Positions 28,772 through 38,761 are shown, counted from the stretch's first letter. The stretch: DNA of 64,000 nucleotides from Paracholeplasma manati (GCF_025742995.1 NZ_JAOVQM010000003.1:62001-126000); one strand, 5' to 3'. Notes: generated by a model from the sequence alone, not told the origin. Translations and numbers: made by a program.

Positions 28772-29881
28772 ATGGCAATTAGATTTGAACTATTACATAC
28801 ATGTAAACAATCTGGTGCAAGATATGGCTTGTTGCATACACCCCATGGGACGTTTGAAACGCCCATTTTTATGCCTGTAGGCACGCTTGCTACCGTTAAA
28901 ACCCTAACCCCTGAAGAGATTAAAGAGGTCTCTGATGGGTTGATTTTAGGGAATACGTATCACCTATGGCTTCAACCGGGCGAAGACATCGTCAAAGCCC
29001 ATGGTGGCATCCGTGGCTTTATGCACTGGGATGGCGCTTTGTTAACCGATAGTGGTGGCTTTCAAGTGTTTTCCCTCACGGATATGAGAAAGATCAAAGA
29101 AGAAGGCGTGTACTTTAAACATCACAAGAGTGGTGAATCGCTATTCTTATCCCCTGAAAAAGCCATTGAAATCCAAGAAAAATTAGGTGCAGACATCATC
29201 ATGAGTTTTGATGAATGCCCACCGCATGACGCTTCTTACGAATACACAAGGGATTCATTGGCACGCACCCTCAGATGGGCTGAACGCGGTAAAAAAGCGC
29301 TCACCACAGACCAAGCTTTGTTTGGTATTGTCCAAGGTGGGTTGTATGATGATCTACGTCTTGAAAGCGCGAAAAAATTGATTGAAATGGATTTTCCTGG
29401 CTACTCCATCGGTGGATTATCTGTGGGTGAATCCAAGTCTGAAATGTATCGGATTTTGGATTTATTAAATCCAGTTATGCCTAAAGACAAACCCCGCTAT
29501 TTGATGGGTGTGGGTTCGCCAGATGACCTCGTTGAAGGGGTTATTCGCGGGGTAGATATGTTTGACTGTGTACTACCGACGAGAAATGCCAGACATGGCA
29601 CAGCATTCACAACCACAGGCAAAATCCAAATTCGCAACAAGCAATTTGAATGGGATATGACCTCGTTAGATCCTAATTTACAGACCCCATTTTCAAAGTA
29701 TTCTAAAAGTTACATTCGCCACTTATTCAAGGCAGAAGAAATCTTGGGGATGCGTATCATGACGTATCAGAACCTAGCGTTTTTAAAACAGTTGATGAAA
29801 GAAATTCGTCAAGCGATTTTAGAAGACCGCTTACTCGATTTTAAAAAAGAATTTTTTACGCGATATGGCTATTTAAAATGA
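28772..29881 (+). CDS. tgt: tRNA-guanine transglycosylase (Tgt) lacking its zinc site
   Basis: 369 aa. Exchanges G34 of GUN-anticodon tRNAs for preQ1. Catalytic and substrate motifs intact: [39 protein letters not shown]. However, the C-terminal zinc ligands (C-x-C-x2-C and a later His in THN context) are all gone: the segment reads [16 protein letters not shown] and TYQNLAF. ATG 28772 with GAGG 7 nt upstream. Divergent from queT, giving a preQ1 uptake and insertion module. Confidence 0.96.
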   Translation: MAIRFELLHTCKQSGARYGLLHTPHGTFETPIFMPVGTLATVKTLTPEEIKEVSDGLILGNTYHLWLQPGEDIVKAHGGIRGFMHWDGALLTDSGGFQVFSLTDMRKIKEEGVYFKHHKSGESLFLSPEKAIEIQEKLGADIIMSFDECPPHDASYEYTRDSLARTLRWAERGKKALTTDQALFGIVQGGLYDDLRLESAKKLIEMDFPGYSIGGLSVGESKSEMYRILDLLNPVMPKDKPRYLMGVGSPDDLVEGVIRGVDMFDCVLPTRNARHGTAFTTTGKIQIRNKQFEWDMTSLDPNLQTPFSKYSKSYIRHLFKAEEILGMRIMTYQNLAFLKQLMKEIRQAILEDRLLDFKKEFFTRYGYLK

Positions 29882-29895
29882 GTTGTGCTAAAATC

Positions 29896-29920
29896 GCTTA
29901 TATATCTTTTAATTATAAGC
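29896..29920. repeat. Inverted repeat in the tgt-ftsZ gap
   Basis: GCTTATA-N11-TATAAGC, no T tract after it. Could be an operator for ftsZ or a processing hairpin. A -10-like TAAAAT (29930-29935) follows. Confidence 0.35.
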
Positions 29921-29975
29921 CAATTAGTGTAAAATTAAGATAAGTTGTTTACAACAATTTTTTAGGAGGGATAGT

Positions 29976-31103
29976 ATGGTATTTGGCGAAAACGACAACT
30001 TCAACCAAAAGCCGGTCATCAAGGTCATTGGTGTTGGAGGCGGTGGCGGTAACGCCGTCAATCGCATGATTGAAAACGATGTAAAAGGTGTAGAATTCGT
30101 AGCTGTTAATACCGATGCCCAAGTATTAAGAGTGTCTCGTGCAGAGAAACGACTACAAATTGGAAAACATTTAACACGCGGGTTAGGTGCCGGTGCGAAA
30201 CCAGAAGTTGGTAAGCGTGCTGCACTGGAATCTGAAGATGAAATAAGAGCCGTATTAAGCGATGCTGATATGGTGTTTATCACTGCCGGTATGGGTGGTG
30301 GCACTGGCACAGGTGCCGCACCAATCATTGCGAGACTCGCGAAAGAAATGGGATGCTTAACGATTGGGATTGTTACCAAACCTTTCGCATTCGAAGGTCC
30401 TGCAAGAACCCAAGCAGCGATTGCTGGTTTAGAAGAACTCAAACAATTCGTGGATACGCTCATCGTCATTCCGAATGAACGACTCCTTTCCATCATTGAA
30501 CCAAACACCCAAATGTTGGATGCGTTTAGAGAAGCAGACAACGTATTAAGACAAGGGGTTCAGGGGATTGCAGAAATCATCGCTGTACCTGGCTTAATCA
30601 ACGTTGACTTCGCCGATGTACGCACTGTGATGGAAAATAAAGGGACAGCCCTCATGGGTATTGGGATTGCTGCTGGTGAAAACAGAGCTATTGAAGCTGC
30701 ACGTAAAGCGATTCATTCGAAATTGCTCGAAGTATCGATCGATGGTGCTACCGATGCAATCGTCAATATTACTACGGGTACCAACGTCACTTTATTTGAA
30801 ATATCGCAGGCTTTAGATGAAATCAGAAACGCGACAGATTTCGAACTCAATGTCATTTATGGTACAGCACTCAACGAAGACTTGAAAGATGAAATGATCG
30901 TCACCGTCATTGCGACTGGTTATGAACTCAAAGCGAAAGAATCCACCATTGATGATTTTGCGACTCAAATCTTTAAAAAGACCACCAATGATCAAGTAAA
31001 ATTGACCCCATCCGGATTTGAAAAACAATCACAGATGGTAGAAGCACCAAAAGAAGAAAAGAAAACCAATAAATTGCCATCATGGCTACAGAGTAAAAAA
31101 TAA
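29976..31103 (+). CDS. ftsZ: Cell division protein FtsZ
   Basis: 375 aa tubulin homologue. GTP-binding [14 protein letters not shown] and [14 protein letters not shown]7-loop region [12 protein letters not shown]-terminal peptide is short ([11 protein letters not shown]), the site that SepF or FtsA would bind. No ftsA next to it; sepF is three genes downstream. GGAGGG RBS. Found alone without wall genes, as in acholeplasmas. Confidence 0.97.
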   Translation: MVFGENDNFNQKPVIKVIGVGGGGGNAVNRMIENDVKGVEFVAVNTDAQVLRVSRAEKRLQIGKHLTRGLGAGAKPEVGKRAALESEDEIRAVLSDADMVFITAGMGGGTGTGAAPIIARLAKEMGCLTIGIVTKPFAFEGPARTQAAIAGLEELKQFVDTLIVIPNERLLSIIEPNTQMLDAFREADNVLRQGVQGIAEIIAVPGLINVDFADVRTVMENKGTALMGIGIAAGENRAIEAARKAIHSKLLEVSIDGATDAIVNITTGTNVTLFEISQALDEIRNATDFELNVIYGTALNEDLKDEMIVTVIATGYELKAKESTIDDFATQIFKKTTNDQVKLTPSGFEKQSQMVEAPKEEKKTNKLPSWLQSKK

Positions 31104-31104
31104 C

Positions 31105-31131
31105 GAAAAAGGGGCCATGGCGCCTTTTTTG
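31105..31131 (+). terminator. ftsZ terminator (partial)
   Basis: AAAAAGG/CCTTTTTT outer stem with inner GCC/GGC, T6. Followed within 17 nt by ychF. Confidence 0.7.
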
Positions 31132-31147
31132 ATGAAGGAGTATTATT

Positions 31148-32248
31148 ATGTTAAGAGCAGGCATCGTCGGATTACCAAACGTTGGTAAGTCCACATTATT
31201 TAACGCAATCACCAAGAGTGCTGCACTCGCAGCCAATTATCCGTTCGCAACCATTGACCCTAACGTCGGTGTTGTAACACTTAAGGATCAACGACTCGAC
31301 GTGCTTGCGACCATGTACAAATCCGGTCGTATTGTACCAACCACAGTGGAGTTCATCGATATCGCTGGCTTGGTGAAAGGGGCTTCTAAAGGCGAAGGTC
31401 TTGGGAACCAATTTTTAAGCCACATTCGTGATGTGGATACCATCTGCCAAGTGGTGAGATTGTTTAAAGACGACAACATCATCCATGTTGAAGGTTCGGT
31501 CGATCCTTTAAGAGACATCGATATCATTCAATTAGAACTCAATATCGCTGACTACGATACCGTGATGAAGCGCATTCCAAAGATTGAAAAGAAAGCGAAA
31601 ACCGCTGGCAATCCAGAAGAAAAAGAAGAGTTCGAAGTGTTGAGTAAAATCAAACAAAGTCTTGAAGACAACGTACCAATTCGCTTGATGGATTTGAGTG
31701 ATAACGAAAAAGCCATCATCAAGAGCTATAATTTCTTATCCGCTAAGGCCATGATTTATATCGCTAACGTATCGGAATCTGAAATCAGAACCATTGAATC
31801 CAACCCAGTCTATCAACGTTTGGTTGAAAAAGGTCAACAAGAATCCGCCGATGTGGTGTATATTTCAGCCCAAATCGAATCTGAATTGGCACAACTCGAT
31901 GATGAAGAAAAAGAAATGTTCATGGCTGAATTGGGTCTTCATGAAGCCGGTCTAGACCAATTAATTCGCACCACCTACCACCGTTTAGGACTTGAAACCT
32001 ATTTTACAGCTGGACCGATGGAAGCGAGAGCTTGGACATTTAGAAAAGGCATGACTGCCCCACAATGCGCGGGCATCATTCATAGTGATTTTGAACGTGG
32101 TTTCATTCGAGCAGAAACCGTTGCTTACGACGATTTAATCAAACATGGGTCTTATCTAGCTGCCAAAGAGGCTGGACGTGTACGCCAAGAAGGTAAAGAC
32201 TACTTGGTCAAAGACGGCGACGTCATGTTATTTAAATTCAATGTCTAA
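31148..32248 (+). CDS. ychF: Redox-regulated ATPase YchF (Obg-like)
   Basis: 366 aa. GLPNVGKSTLFNAIT P-loop, switch region YPFATIDPNVG, DIAGLVKGASKGEGLG, NVSE in place of the NKxD guanine motif (hence ATP preference), C-terminal TGS domain with EARAWTFRKGMTAPQ. Ribosome-associated. GAAGGAG RBS. Overlaps the next gene by 8 nt. Confidence 0.96.
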   Translation: MLRAGIVGLPNVGKSTLFNAITKSAALAANYPFATIDPNVGVVTLKDQRLDVLATMYKSGRIVPTTVEFIDIAGLVKGASKGEGLGNQFLSHIRDVDTICQVVRLFKDDNIIHVEGSVDPLRDIDIIQLELNIADYDTVMKRIPKIEKKAKTAGNPEEKEEFEVLSKIKQSLEDNVPIRLMDLSDNEKAIIKSYNFLSAKAMIYIANVSESEIRTIESNPVYQRLVEKGQQESADVVYISAQIESELAQLDDEEKEMFMAELGLHEAGLDQLIRTTYHRLGLETYFTAGPMEARAWTFRKGMTAPQCAGIIHSDFERGFIRAETVAYDDLIKHGSYLAAKEAGRVRQEGKDYLVKDGDVMLFKFNV

Positions 32249-32864
32249 ATTGACCCTAAATACAGAACAGATTTTATCTTCGGTATCTATGTATCCCGAA
32301 GTTCAAGTCATCTGTGCATCTAAATACGTCACTGCGCTCGAGATGAAAGAGATTTATCACGCTGGTATTCGTCATTTTGGCGAAAACCATGCGCAAGTAC
32401 TATTAGAAAAGAAACAACAATTGTCAGATTTGGCTATTTGTTGGCACTTTATTGGTCACCTACAAACCAATAAAGTCAAAAAACTCATCCATGAAATCGA
32501 TTATTTACATAGCTTGGATTCGATAAAGCTCGCAAAAGAAATACAAAAGTATCGAGAAACACCCCTAAATTGCTTCATCGAAGTCAATGTTGCGAAAGAC
32601 ATGAATAAAAATGGTGTCTTTATCGATGTATTGGATGATTTCTTAAAAGAACTCGAAAATTATGATAAAATAAAGATAGTCGGTTTCATGGCTATGGGTG
32701 TCGATGAAGATCTATCCGCGACCCAACACGTATTTGAAACACTACACGCATTAAAAACGCACTATGGTGTTCAATATTTGTCCATGGGCATGACCAATGA
32801 CTATGAATTAGCCCTGTCGATGGGTACAAACTTCGTACGCATCGGTCGGAAATTCGTTTTGTGA
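32241..32864 (+). CDS. yggS: YggS/YlmE-family PLP-binding protein
   Basis: 207 aa alpha/beta-barrel PLP homeostasis protein. Lys in ICASKYVTALEM holds PLP; HFGENHAQ, WHFIGHLQTNKVK, YLSMGMTNDYELAL and RIGRKFV are family motifs. ATG 32241 by homology. In Firmicutes (ylmE) it precedes sepF, as here. Confidence 0.93.
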   Translation: MSKLTLNTEQILSSVSMYPEVQVICASKYVTALEMKEIYHAGIRHFGENHAQVLLEKKQQLSDLAICWHFIGHLQTNKVKKLIHEIDYLHSLDSIKLAKEIQKYRETPLNCFIEVNVAKDMNKNGVFIDVLDDFLKELENYDKIKIVGFMAMGVDEDLSATQHVFETLHALKTHYGVQYLSMGMTNDYELALSMGTNFVRIGRKFVL

Positions 32865-32872
32865 GGTAAACT

Positions 32873-33220
32873 ATGGCTATTTTTAGTAAATCCAAAAAAT
32901 CCGAAAGTGTCTTGCCAAACTATCAAGGGGAAACCTTATCCACTGCGTTTGACCGTGTGATCTTTGAATCTTTATCCACCGATGAAGATGCTTACATCAC
33001 CTCTTTAGCAACCGAGTTGATGGATGGTAACCCATTGGTACTCAATTTTGAAGAACTACAACCAGACCCTGCCAACAAAATTATGGCTTTCCTTTCTGGG
33101 GTTGTCTTCGCGATTGAAGGCGAAATCATCCAAATCAATAAGAAAGTATTTATGTTTGCCCGTCAACAAGAATTCAAAGACGGCACGTTGAAACAATTCA
33201 TCGATGAATACAAAGACTGA
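32873..33220 (+). CDS. sepF: Cell division protein SepF
   Basis: 115 aa. N-terminal MAIFSKSKK helix (possible membrane-binding), flexible linker, then the SepF core ending ANKIMAFLSGVVFAIEGEI and INKKVFMF. Tethers FtsZ to the membrane; with no ftsA in view it is probably the main anchor. Overlaps ylmH by 17 nt. Confidence 0.92.
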   Translation: MAIFSKSKKSESVLPNYQGETLSTAFDRVIFESLSTDEDAYITSLATELMDGNPLVLNFEELQPDPANKIMAFLSGVVFAIEGEIIQINKKVFMFARQQEFKDGTLKQFIDEYKD

Positions 33221-33911
33221 TTTTTTACGTCGTCTAAAAAACCAAAGAGATACGTTCCATCAAGACCTTTTATATCGTTTTTTAAACCCGCCAGAACGGG
33301 ATTTAGTCAAATCGATATTTAAAGGTTTTCATATTTATGAGTCTAATCCAACGGCTGAATATGCACGTGTGATTGTCTCTGATGCAGTGTTAGAACCAAA
33401 CTTTAAAACGACTTTACTTTGTAGTTCCTATCGGGATGAACAATTGACTCACAGAGATGTGCTAGGGGCTTTGATGCATCTAGGGATTGAACGAGATACC
33501 TTTGGTGATATTTATATCAGTGAAACCCATATTTACATTGAGGTCTTATCTGAACTCATACAAGTATTTAAAGATTTACATCAAATCAAACAGGATTTCA
33601 TTTATTTTGAACCCATCGATGCTTTCCCGTCTGAATTTAAGGAAAGAAGCGAATCCATCACACTGTTTTTAGACAGCTTGCGCGTGGATGCGTTGGTTGC
33701 GAAAGCCTTTAATATCCAAAGAGAAGATGTCAAAGGTCTAATCGACCAAGAAAAAGTGAAAATCAACTATTTTCCAATACAAAAGTATACAATTTTAGTG
33801 AAACCTTATGATATAATATCAGTCAGAGGATTTGGAAGAATCATCTTAACTGACGACATTGGGACATCCAAAAGTCAGAAAATTAGAATCAAATGTGAAT
33901 TGTTGCGATAA
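33204..33911 (+). CDS. ylmH: YlmH-family S4-domain RNA-binding protein
   Basis: 235 aa. N-terminal and central domain typical of YlmH (GALMHLGIERDTFGDIYI), C-terminal S4 domain (LRVDALVAKAFNIQREDVKGLI, then VRGFGRIIL). The family acts at stalled ribosomes. ylmG and divIVA, which normally flank it, are missing. An internal promoter for ileS lies near its 3' end. Confidence 0.92.
   Translation: MNTKTDFLRRLKNQRDTFHQDLLYRFLNPPERDLVKSIFKGFHIYESNPTAEYARVIVSDAVLEPNFKTTLLCSSYRDEQLTHRDVLGALMHLGIERDTFGDIYISETHIYIEVLSELIQVFKDLHQIKQDFIYFEPIDAFPSEFKERSESITLFLDSLRVDALVAKAFNIQREDVKGLIDQEKVKINYFPIQKYTILVKPYDIISVRGFGRIILTDDIGTSKSQKIRIKCELLR
33809..33817 (+). promoter_or_regulatory. Promoter for the ileS T-box transcript, inside ylmH
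   Basis: Extended -10 TGA-TATAAT about 85-90 nt upstream of the T-box leader; no clear -35. Confidence 0.55.
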
Positions 33912-34117
33912 CAATGGACACGGTATAGAAGTGGATGGTCAAAAGCGACTTAGGGATTGGTGCAAGCCTAAGCAAATCAATCTATATTATCACCAGCATA
34001 GCAACTGTAAACACGGCGTTAACGTGTAAGAGGGCTAGTAAGTTTTTTTTACTAGAACTAAGGTGGTACCGCGACAATGTCGTCCTTAGATATAATCTAG
34101 GGACGTTTTTTATTTTT
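33912..34117 (+). promoter_or_regulatory. T-box riboswitch controlling ileS
   Basis: Stem I element GATTGGTGCAAGCCTAAG, likely ATC (Ile) specifier at 33989-33991 followed by the conserved A, stem III CTAGTAA/TTACTAG, the T-box core AAGGTGGTACCGCG (34060-34073), and a terminator CGTCCTTAGA/TCTAGGGACG with T tract (34081-34110). The alternative CTAAGG/CCTTAG pairing forms the antiterminator when uncharged tRNA-Ile binds. Confidence 0.95.
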
Positions 34118-34131
34118 TAGGAGGAATAACC

Positions 34132-36825
34132 ATGGAATTAAAAGACACTTTATTATTACCACAAACCAGTTTTGAAATGCGCGGCAATTTAGGGGTAAGA
34201 GAAGTTGATTTCCAAGCAAAATGGGAAGCAATGGACTTATACAATCGCGTTTTAAAACAGAATGAAAACAACACCCCATTCGTATTACACGATGGGCCAC
34301 CGTATGCCAATGGGGCCATCCACATTGGACATTCACTCAACAAAATCCTCAAAGACTTCGTGATCAGATATAAAACCATGAAGGGTTTTTATGCGCCTTA
34401 TATCCCAGGTTGGGACACACACGGTCTGCCAATTGAACAAGCACTGACCAAAAAAGGTGTCAATCGTAAAGAGATGACTGTCTCCGACTTTAGAAAATTG
34501 TGTCATGACTATGCATTAGAACAAGTCAAGATGCAAAAGGTTCAATTTAAACGTTTGGGCATCTTGGGTGAATGGGATAACCCATACATCACATTGAACC
34601 CTGCATTTGAAGCCGATCAACTACGTGTGTTCGGTGTGATGGCAGAAAAAGGCCTCATCTATAAAGGGTTAAAACCTGTTTATTGGTCACCTAGTTCTGA
34701 ATCTGCGCTCGCAGAAGCAGAAATCGAATATGAAGATGTTACCAGCCCATCGATTTATGTCGCATTTGATGTGGTTTCTGAACAAAGAAAAGATCAAAAA
34801 CTCATCATTTGGACCACAACCCCTTGGACTTTACCAGCTAACTTAGCCATTTCTGCGAACCCAACCCTCACGTATGTGGTTGTTTTAGTGGAAGGACAAC
34901 GTTATATTGTAGTGAAATCCTTGGTTGAAAAGGTTTCAGCGGTATTGAAATGGGAAAATTACACCATCGAAGAAACCTTCCCAGGTACAGACTTAGAATT
35001 CGTTCAATATGTTCACCCTCTCAATCAACGTGTTTGCCCAGTGATTTTAGGTGAACATGTCACCGATACCGATGGTACTGGTTTGGTTCATACTGCGCCA
35101 GGCCATGGTGAAGATGACTATAATGTGGGTAAAAAATACAATTTAGACATCCTCGTACCTGTCGATGATAAAGGTGTATTTACCCAAGAAGCAGGCGAAT
35201 TTGCAGGGCTCTATTATGAAAAAGGGAACCCTGTCATCATTGAAAAACTACAACAATTGGGCAATTTATTACACGTTTCATATTTCAAACACAGCTATCC
35301 ACATGACTGGCGTACCAAAAAGCCAATCATTTTTAGAGCAACCCCACAATGGTTCGCATCGATTGATTTATTAAAACAACCTTTACTCGATGAAATCAAA
35401 CACACCAATTGGGTTCAAAAATGGGGTGAATTACGTATCCATAACATGATCAAAGACCGCAATGACTGGTGTATTTCACGTCAACGTGCATGGGGTGTAC
35501 CAATCCCGGTATTTTACGCTGAAAACGGCGAAGCGATTCTCGATCAAGCGGTGATCAATCATGTCGCGAACATCGTTGAACAAGAAGGTACCAATGCTTG
35601 GTTAGACAAGGACGCGGTTGATTTGTTGCCTGAAGGCTATCAACACCCTGGTTCACCAAACGGCATTTTCAGAAAAGAAACCGACATCATGGATGTTTGG
35701 TTTGACTCAGGTTCATCCCATAAACTTTTACAAAGACGTGGTTTGTCATACCCAGCTGATTTATATTTAGAAGGGTCTGACCAGTACCGTGGTTGGTTTA
35801 ACTCCTCCCTCATCACCGGGGTCGCATTATACGGAAAAGCGCCATATAAAGCGGTTGTTTCGCACGGTTTCGTACTCGATAAAGATGGTCGTGCGATGAG
35901 TAAGTCTTTAGGTAACACGACGGATCCATTGAAAATCACCTCTGAAATGGGTGCTGATATCTTGAGATTATGGGTATCCTCAGTGGAATATTCTTCAGAC
36001 GTGCGCATTGGCGATCAATTGATGAAACAAGTATCCGAATCCTATCGTAAGATTCGAAATACATTTAAGTTCTTGTTATCCAATCTATTTGACTTTAACC
36101 CAGCAACTGACCGAGTGCCTTATGCACAATTGGGTTCACTCGACAAAGTCATGTTGCATAAATTAGAAGATTTAAAACAAAGCGTTTATGATGCTTTTGA
36201 TGGGTATAAATTCGATGTGGTATACCGCCAAGTTAACAATTATATGATCAATGATTTATCCGCATTCTATTTGGATTACACCAAAGACATTTTATACGTA
36301 GAAGCACAAAAAGGCTTGTTACGTCGTAGCGTTCAAACGGTTTTATACGAACAATTGATGTCATTATTAAAACTATTGAACCCAATTTTACCTCACACCA
36401 CCTCCGAAGCGTATTGGGCACTCCCATTCGAACATCTCGATGATGTGTATCTAGAAAGTATGCCAGACGTGGTGAGCTATCCGGATCGTCACTTAGACAA
36501 CGCATTCGAAGATTTCATGGTGGTTAGAGATGAACTGCTCAAACAACTCGAAGATATGCGCAAAAACAAAGTGATTGGAAAATCATTGGAAGCCAAGGCT
36601 GTGGTGTCATTGCCGAAAGCCATGAAAGCATCGCTTGAGATGCTACACGTATCACTTACTCAAGTCTGGATGGTATCTGAAGTGACGCTCGTCGAATCCG
36701 ATGTCCTCAGTGTTGTTACTGAGGTTGCAGAAGGTCACAAATGTGAACGTTGCTGGAACATTGTACCTAAAGTCAATGAATCCCACGTTTGTCCACGTTG
36801 TGAAGCGGTTTTAAAAGGTGAATAA
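34132..36825 (+). CDS. ileS: Isoleucyl-tRNA synthetase
   Basis: 897 aa class I enzyme. HIGH motif PYANGAIHIGHSLNK, editing domain with TTTPWTLPANLA, KMSKS motif GRAMSKSLGNT, C-terminal zinc finger CERCWNIVP ... CPRCEAVL. Strong RBS AGGAGG. Regulated by the T-box upstream. The ylmH-ileS order matches Bacillus. Confidence 0.98.
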   Translation: MELKDTLLLPQTSFEMRGNLGVREVDFQAKWEAMDLYNRVLKQNENNTPFVLHDGPPYANGAIHIGHSLNKILKDFVIRYKTMKGFYAPYIPGWDTHGLPIEQALTKKGVNRKEMTVSDFRKLCHDYALEQVKMQKVQFKRLGILGEWDNPYITLNPAFEADQLRVFGVMAEKGLIYKGLKPVYWSPSSESALAEAEIEYEDVTSPSIYVAFDVVSEQRKDQKLIIWTTTPWTLPANLAISANPTLTYVVVLVEGQRYIVVKSLVEKVSAVLKWENYTIEETFPGTDLEFVQYVHPLNQRVCPVILGEHVTDTDGTGLVHTAPGHGEDDYNVGKKYNLDILVPVDDKGVFTQEAGEFAGLYYEKGNPVIIEKLQQLGNLLHVSYFKHSYPHDWRTKKPIIFRATPQWFASIDLLKQPLLDEIKHTNWVQKWGELRIHNMIKDRNDWCISRQRAWGVPIPVFYAENGEAILDQAVINHVANIVEQEGTNAWLDKDAVDLLPEGYQHPGSPNGIFRKETDIMDVWFDSGSSHKLLQRRGLSYPADLYLEGSDQYRGWFNSSLITGVALYGKAPYKAVVSHGFVLDKDGRAMSKSLGNTTDPLKITSEMGADILRLWVSSVEYSSDVRIGDQLMKQVSESYRKIRNTFKFLLSNLFDFNPATDRVPYAQLGSLDKVMLHKLEDLKQSVYDAFDGYKFDVVYRQVNNYMINDLSAFYLDYTKDILYVEAQKGLLRRSVQTVLYEQLMSLLKLLNPILPHTTSEAYWALPFEHLDDVYLESMPDVVSYPDRHLDNAFEDFMVVRDELLKQLEDMRKNKVIGKSLEAKAVVSLPKAMKASLEMLHVSLTQVWMVSEVTLVESDVLSVVTEVAEGHKCERCWNIVPKVNESHVCPRCEAVLKGE

Positions 36826-36826
36826 G

Positions 36827-37597
36827 ATGAATATACTGATCGTAAATGATGATGGTATATTGGAACCTGGGATTGAAGTCTTGGCGAAAACACTCGCACC
36901 ACTAGGGGACATATATGTGGTTGCTCCAGAAACCCATCAAAGCGGCCAAGGCCATGGGATTACCATCAATGAACCCTTAATTGTTAAAGATTATGGTAAC
37001 TTATATGGTGCTAAAAAAGCCCTATCTGTTTTAGGCAAACCCGCCGATTGTACGAGAATTGCAGTCGGTGTTTTGGGTGTGACCTTTGATTTGTGTGTGA
37101 GTGGCGTCAATAGTGGTTTAAATGTCGGATCAGATGTGCTTTATTCAGGTACGGTTGCGGCTGCGACAGAAGCACTCATTTTGGGGATTCCTGCAATCGC
37201 CGTTTCTGGTCCAAAGAAAAGCTTGCATATGGCTGAAAAATCGATTTATAAATTGGTGAAGTATTTGTTAGAGAACAACGCTTTAGGCAAAGAATATATT
37301 TTAAATATCAACTATCCGAGTTCGAAGTATGACATGTTTATTGGCGTGAAATGGACCACCCAAGGCAGACACCACCACGCGGCGAAATTCAATCGTGTGG
37401 GTGATAATGCTTATGAAACCGTGTACGAACTACTGGATACCACTGAAGATGAAAATAGCGATGTTACCGCGTTTAGAACAGGCTATGTTTCCATCACACC
37501 CCTATTCGAAAATAGAACCCACAACGATTTACTTCAAATCTTAGAAAACCAAAAGCAATTGAATGTCACCTCAATTTATGATAATATAATTGAGTAA
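36827..37597 (+). CDS. surE: 5'/3'-nucleotidase SurE
   Basis: 256 aa. NDDG metal motif at the N-terminus (ILIVNDDGILEPGIEVL), SGVNSGLNVGSDVLYSGTVA, and a C-terminal swap segment. Removes phosphate from nucleoside monophosphates. ATG 36827 preferred over GTG 36818, with AAAGGTG spaced correctly; begins 1 nt after ileS. Confidence 0.94.
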   Translation: MNILIVNDDGILEPGIEVLAKTLAPLGDIYVVAPETHQSGQGHGITINEPLIVKDYGNLYGAKKALSVLGKPADCTRIAVGVLGVTFDLCVSGVNSGLNVGSDVLYSGTVAAATEALILGIPAIAVSGPKKSLHMAEKSIYKLVKYLLENNALGKEYILNINYPSSKYDMFIGVKWTTQGRHHHAAKFNRVGDNAYETVYELLDTTEDENSDVTAFRTGYVSITPLFENRTHNDLLQILENQKQLNVTSIYDNIIE

Positions 37598-37609
37598 GGA
37601 TGTGTTTAT

Positions 37610-38476
37610 ATGAACGTGTTTGTGCTTCATTTTTTTAAGGAAAAAAGTCGAGCTTTTGATTATGAACGCATTTTGTCATTTTTTGACGATGTTCAAGAAG
37701 CCACACTCGGTGAAGTATCAGAAACTTCATCTGAAGTTCGTATGGAATATCGCCACCCCATTTTAAAAACAAAGGCCGATTTCGTTATTTCACGAAAATC
37801 AACCGTAACGGACATATACAAATTAGACCCCCAATATTTAGACGTTAATTTTAGGCTAGAAATGCCTTTAATGACGCCTTTTTATGGTGCTAAAAAAGTC
37901 TTTAACATCGTTGAACGTTTGTGTAAAGAGTTCAATTTCTCGATCTATCACGATATGTTCGAAGATGTACTCCACTTTAAGATGGAAGTGGTTGAAAAAG
38001 TATTCGACATTGTTCGTAAAGCTTATAAAGAGAAATATGGCTATCAATTGAAAAACTATTACTCTTTCAATGATCAAAAACTCAACGATTGTTTAAAATA
38101 CGTGGATGAACAATACGACTTGCACCGCTATTACAAGGAATTAGACATTTATGTACCAAATTACTTTGTGGTATTGGATGAAGATCAAAAAGTACATTTT
38201 TCCATTGAATGGCGCGATAACACCGTGACATTATTCCCACCGCACATCGATTATGTCTATTTTAGAACTGGCCTTGAACAAAAAATCATCCCATTCCATG
38301 AAATCATGGCTAAAATCGATAAGATGACCACTGGGGTACCTGGATTCCTTCAAAATACCAAAGTGGTTGAACCCAAGCATTTAAAAAAAGTGATGAAAAT
38401 CATTAAAAAATCTAAATTCACCCCAATCAATGCGTCATTGGTACACATTGAATTGGACCAAGTCATCGACATTTAA
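37610..38476 (+). CDS. Conserved-looking protein of unknown function
   Basis: 288 aa, charged, rich in Phe/Tyr, no signal peptide or membrane helix. Contains many Asp/Tyr/Phe segments (ISFNDQKLNDC-like region, LFPPHIDYVYFRTGLEQK) and a basic C-terminus. AAGGATG RBS; TATAAT at 37585-37590 within the end of surE may start it. I do not recognise a family. Ends in a hairpin. Confidence 0.75.
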   Translation: MNVFVLHFFKEKSRAFDYERILSFFDDVQEATLGEVSETSSEVRMEYRHPILKTKADFVISRKSTVTDIYKLDPQYLDVNFRLEMPLMTPFYGAKKVFNIVERLCKEFNFSIYHDMFEDVLHFKMEVVEKVFDIVRKAYKEKYGYQLKNYYSFNDQKLNDCLKYVDEQYDLHRYYKELDIYVPNYFVVLDEDQKVHFSIEWRDNTVTLFPPHIDYVYFRTGLEQKIIPFHEIMAKIDKMTTGVPGFLQNTKVVEPKHLKKVMKIIKKSKFTPINASLVHIELDQVIDI

Positions 38477-38496
38477 GGGTCAATTGTGACCCTTTT
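38475..38496 (+). terminator. Weak terminator
   Basis: AAGGGTCA-ATTG-TGACCCTT stem with TTTT. Confidence 0.65.
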
Positions 38497-38523
38497 AAAT
38501 ACAACTGAAGGAGGTAGTATAGC

Positions 38524-38760
38524 TTGTTTAATATTGATCCAACCATCGTCGAAATATTCGGCGTTACAGCAGGAGCACTCGTTTTAATCTCATTTTTGAT
38601 GAAAGGCGAGCGTAATATTCGTTTAATCAACATCATAGGTAGTGTGATTTTCATTGTTTATGGTGTCATGATTGGTTCTCTATCGGTAACTTTACTCAAT
38701 GTAGGGTTAACGTTGGTACACATTGTAAAATTAAGTCGCAAAGGCGAGACGGAGGTTTAG
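38524..38760 (+). CDS. Small membrane protein, YgjV-like
   Basis: 78 aa with three hydrophobic segments. [20 protein letters not shown] followed by [14 protein letters not shown] and NVGLTLVHI resembles the YgjV/Imp family. Function unknown. TTG start at 38524 is set by AAGGAGGT 8 nt upstream; no ATG gives a better fit. One nucleotide separates it from deoC. Confidence 0.75.
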   Translation: MFNIDPTIVEIFGVTAGALVLISFLMKGERNIRLINIIGSVIFIVYGVMIGSLSVTLLNVGLTLVHIVKLSRKGETEV

Positions 38761-38761
38761 T

